A DNA stretch of 64,000 nt, from contig NC_054545.1 of assembly GCF_017654505.1 (NCBI RefSeq), positions 10,860,427-10,924,426 on the forward strand. Reading direction: 5' to 3'. The position numbers were made by a program, and so were the translations under genes. This stretch comes from Polyodon spathula (taxonomy: Eukaryota; Chordata; Actinopteri; Acipenseriformes; Polyodontidae). Shown here piece by piece: positions 62,811 through 64,000 of the stretch (the stretch's first letter is position 1; each line of letters opens with the position of its first letter). Under the pieces are notes generated by a model, which saw nothing but the letters and a program-made list of their open reading frames with translations, had not been told where the DNA came from and did no database searches.

Positions 62811-64000
62811 TAACAAAAATCAAAAAATGAAATATTTATTACAGCCTTTGTGACTTGACACCTTTTAAACATAACGTCACAGTCCTCATACAAGTATTTC
62901 ATGTATTTTTTTTCTTTTTTTTTTTGACAAAGCTTAGAGGGGAAACAGCATTTTCTTCTTTTGAGGAACACGTGCTGACAAAGGGAGGAATTCATTGACA
63001 TACAATACCAATTCCACAGCAGATCTGATACTAGCAAAAACATTCTTTTCAATTGAGGTAAACACATATAATATCTAACATGAAACAATTAATAGACTGA
63101 ACTCTGTACGAAGTTTGTTACAATATTCTCTTTGCTTTTTTTTGTATGTGTTTTCAAGCTTTGAGTTCGTATTTAAGTTTTTGAATTTTTTGGTGCAAAG
63201 ACCATCAATAGCTTCTTTCATTTGCCAAAGGTATCCACCACTGTCAATATTGTCCATGTGGCATTTGTGTCGATCCCCAGGCTGAGAACTATCGGTGGAA
63301 GCTGCTTATTCCAACATCAGGTTTCCTTCAACAGGCTCTAAAGAAGAAGAGTCCAGAAAAAAAAAAAAAAAAAAAAACACAATCCAGTGCTTGGGCAATC
63401 AACTGAGGACTTGTTTATCTACAGGGCACATTCATTCAAGAACAAAAATAACATGACATGGAAACACATGTTCAAAACGGAACTTTGTTATGAGATAAGA
63501 TGGAGAGCAGCTTTCCAGCTCTTCTCGTAGATCTCCACGCCTTGGCCAACTTGCCCACTGCAGGGCAACTTTTCCTTTTTTAAATTGCATTATTGCTGCA
63601 CCAAGACAGGCTCTATCTTCTGGGAACAACACACATAGTGTGGAAAGCAGGGATAAACTTTTCTTCTAAAACTAGCTGAGGCAACATAAACCGAGTGACA
63701 AACAAAAAATAATGCACAAGTTTAAAACTTTTAAAGTTCCTATGTTTTTACACTACAGTAGTTATTAACTCTTGGAGCTTTTTATTTAATTGTTTTTCTT
63801 CCAGAGAGACTTTATTCGAACATCTTCTGCAATTCGTTGAGAAAGAGTTTGTGTTGTTAGCTTGGTCCTCCATTTACTATTGATGAAAATAATAAAATCA
63901 CAGGTAAAAAAAAAATAATAATAATCACAACTCATCTGGAATTCCATTAAGTGTCAAATAATTCTGGTCAGAATTCAAAAAAAGTCTTGAAAAAAGTTTT
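62811..64000 (-). other. MEIS2: Probable MEIS2 3' UTR (partial, end of last exon)
   Basis: Read on the minus strand this region ends with GGCTGTAATAAATATTTC, whose AATAAA (62835-62840) lies about 15-25 bases before a plausible cleavage site near 62812. The upstream 1.1 kb is mostly unique, with balanced stretches and no long open frame, as in a conserved 3' UTR. In human, CDIN1 and MEIS2 are adjacent with their 3' ends facing each other, so a minus-strand MEIS2 tail is expected here. The stretch TTTCCACACTATGTGTGTTG (about 63627-63646, minus) resembles what I remember from a MEIS-family 3' UTR. No homeobox coding sequence is in the window; the stop codon would lie beyond 64000. This rests on synteny and memory. 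Confidence 0.42.
62835..62840 (-). promoter_or_regulatory. Poly(A) signal AATAAA of the minus-strand transcript
   Basis: Canonical hexamer on the minus strand, followed by a T-rich sequence (ATTTCATTTTTTGATTTTTG) that fits the downstream element. Confidence 0.5.

Noticed and set aside
63806..63903. Exon-like + strand segment with acceptor and GT donor
   Set aside because: The only open frame is about 26 codons and ends in a stop. It matches no protein I know and lies in the presumed 3' UTR of the opposite strand.

Overview
This window is eukaryotic, almost certainly a vertebrate and most likely a ray-finned fish. It is AT-rich and gene-poor, and it is full of dinucleotide and trinucleotide arrays. 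It carries Tc1/mariner transposons, Tigger-like and hAT-like MITEs, solo LTRs, a tRNA-derived SINE and an L2-type LINE fragment. The SINE and LTR sequences remind me of repeats common in sturgeons and paddlefish, but that is recollection and not a search result. No bacterial-style operons, RNA genes or CRISPR arrays are visible.

The only host protein gene I can support is CDIN1 (C15orf41, CDAN1-interacting nuclease 1), on the + strand. Three exons are readable: 2773-2822, 7665-7732 and the terminal coding exon 44302-44431. The first two join in perfect phase and match consecutive stretches of the vertebrate protein. The terminal exon encodes the conserved C-terminus that starts FGPGLVIYW. About 58 residues that should lie between the second and third exons were not found in the intervening 36.5 kb. 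Splicing 7732 directly to 44302 would break the frame. Either a diverged exon was missed or this copy has lost it.

Layout: 1-7.7 kb holds CDIN1 introns with a conserved-looking noncoding block, a Tc1 element interrupted by a solo LTR, a Tigger MITE and a SINE. The region 7.7-44.3 kb is one very large intron. It holds a Tc1 deletion derivative (22.9-23.7 kb), a chimeric Tc1 nest (25.4-27.7 kb), further MITEs and LTRs, an L2 fragment, and islands of balanced non-repetitive sequence that look like conserved noncoding elements. The region 44.4-62.8 kb is intergenic, again with such islands and long ATT arrays. The last ~1.2 kb carries a minus-strand poly(A) signal and looks like a 3' UTR. In human, CDIN1 and MEIS2 are neighbours with facing 3' ends, so the MEIS2 3' UTR on the minus strand is the best guess.

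Taken together, the window fits the bystander-gene part of the MEIS2 regulatory landscape: a housekeeping gene with huge introns that may host long-range enhancers for a developmental homeobox gene. Several of the islands contain TGACAG, the MEIS/TGIF core motif. I saw no sign of a novel multi-gene system. The main oddities are the missing CDIN1 exon, the transposon chimeras, and microsatellites that seem to grow from transposon ends.
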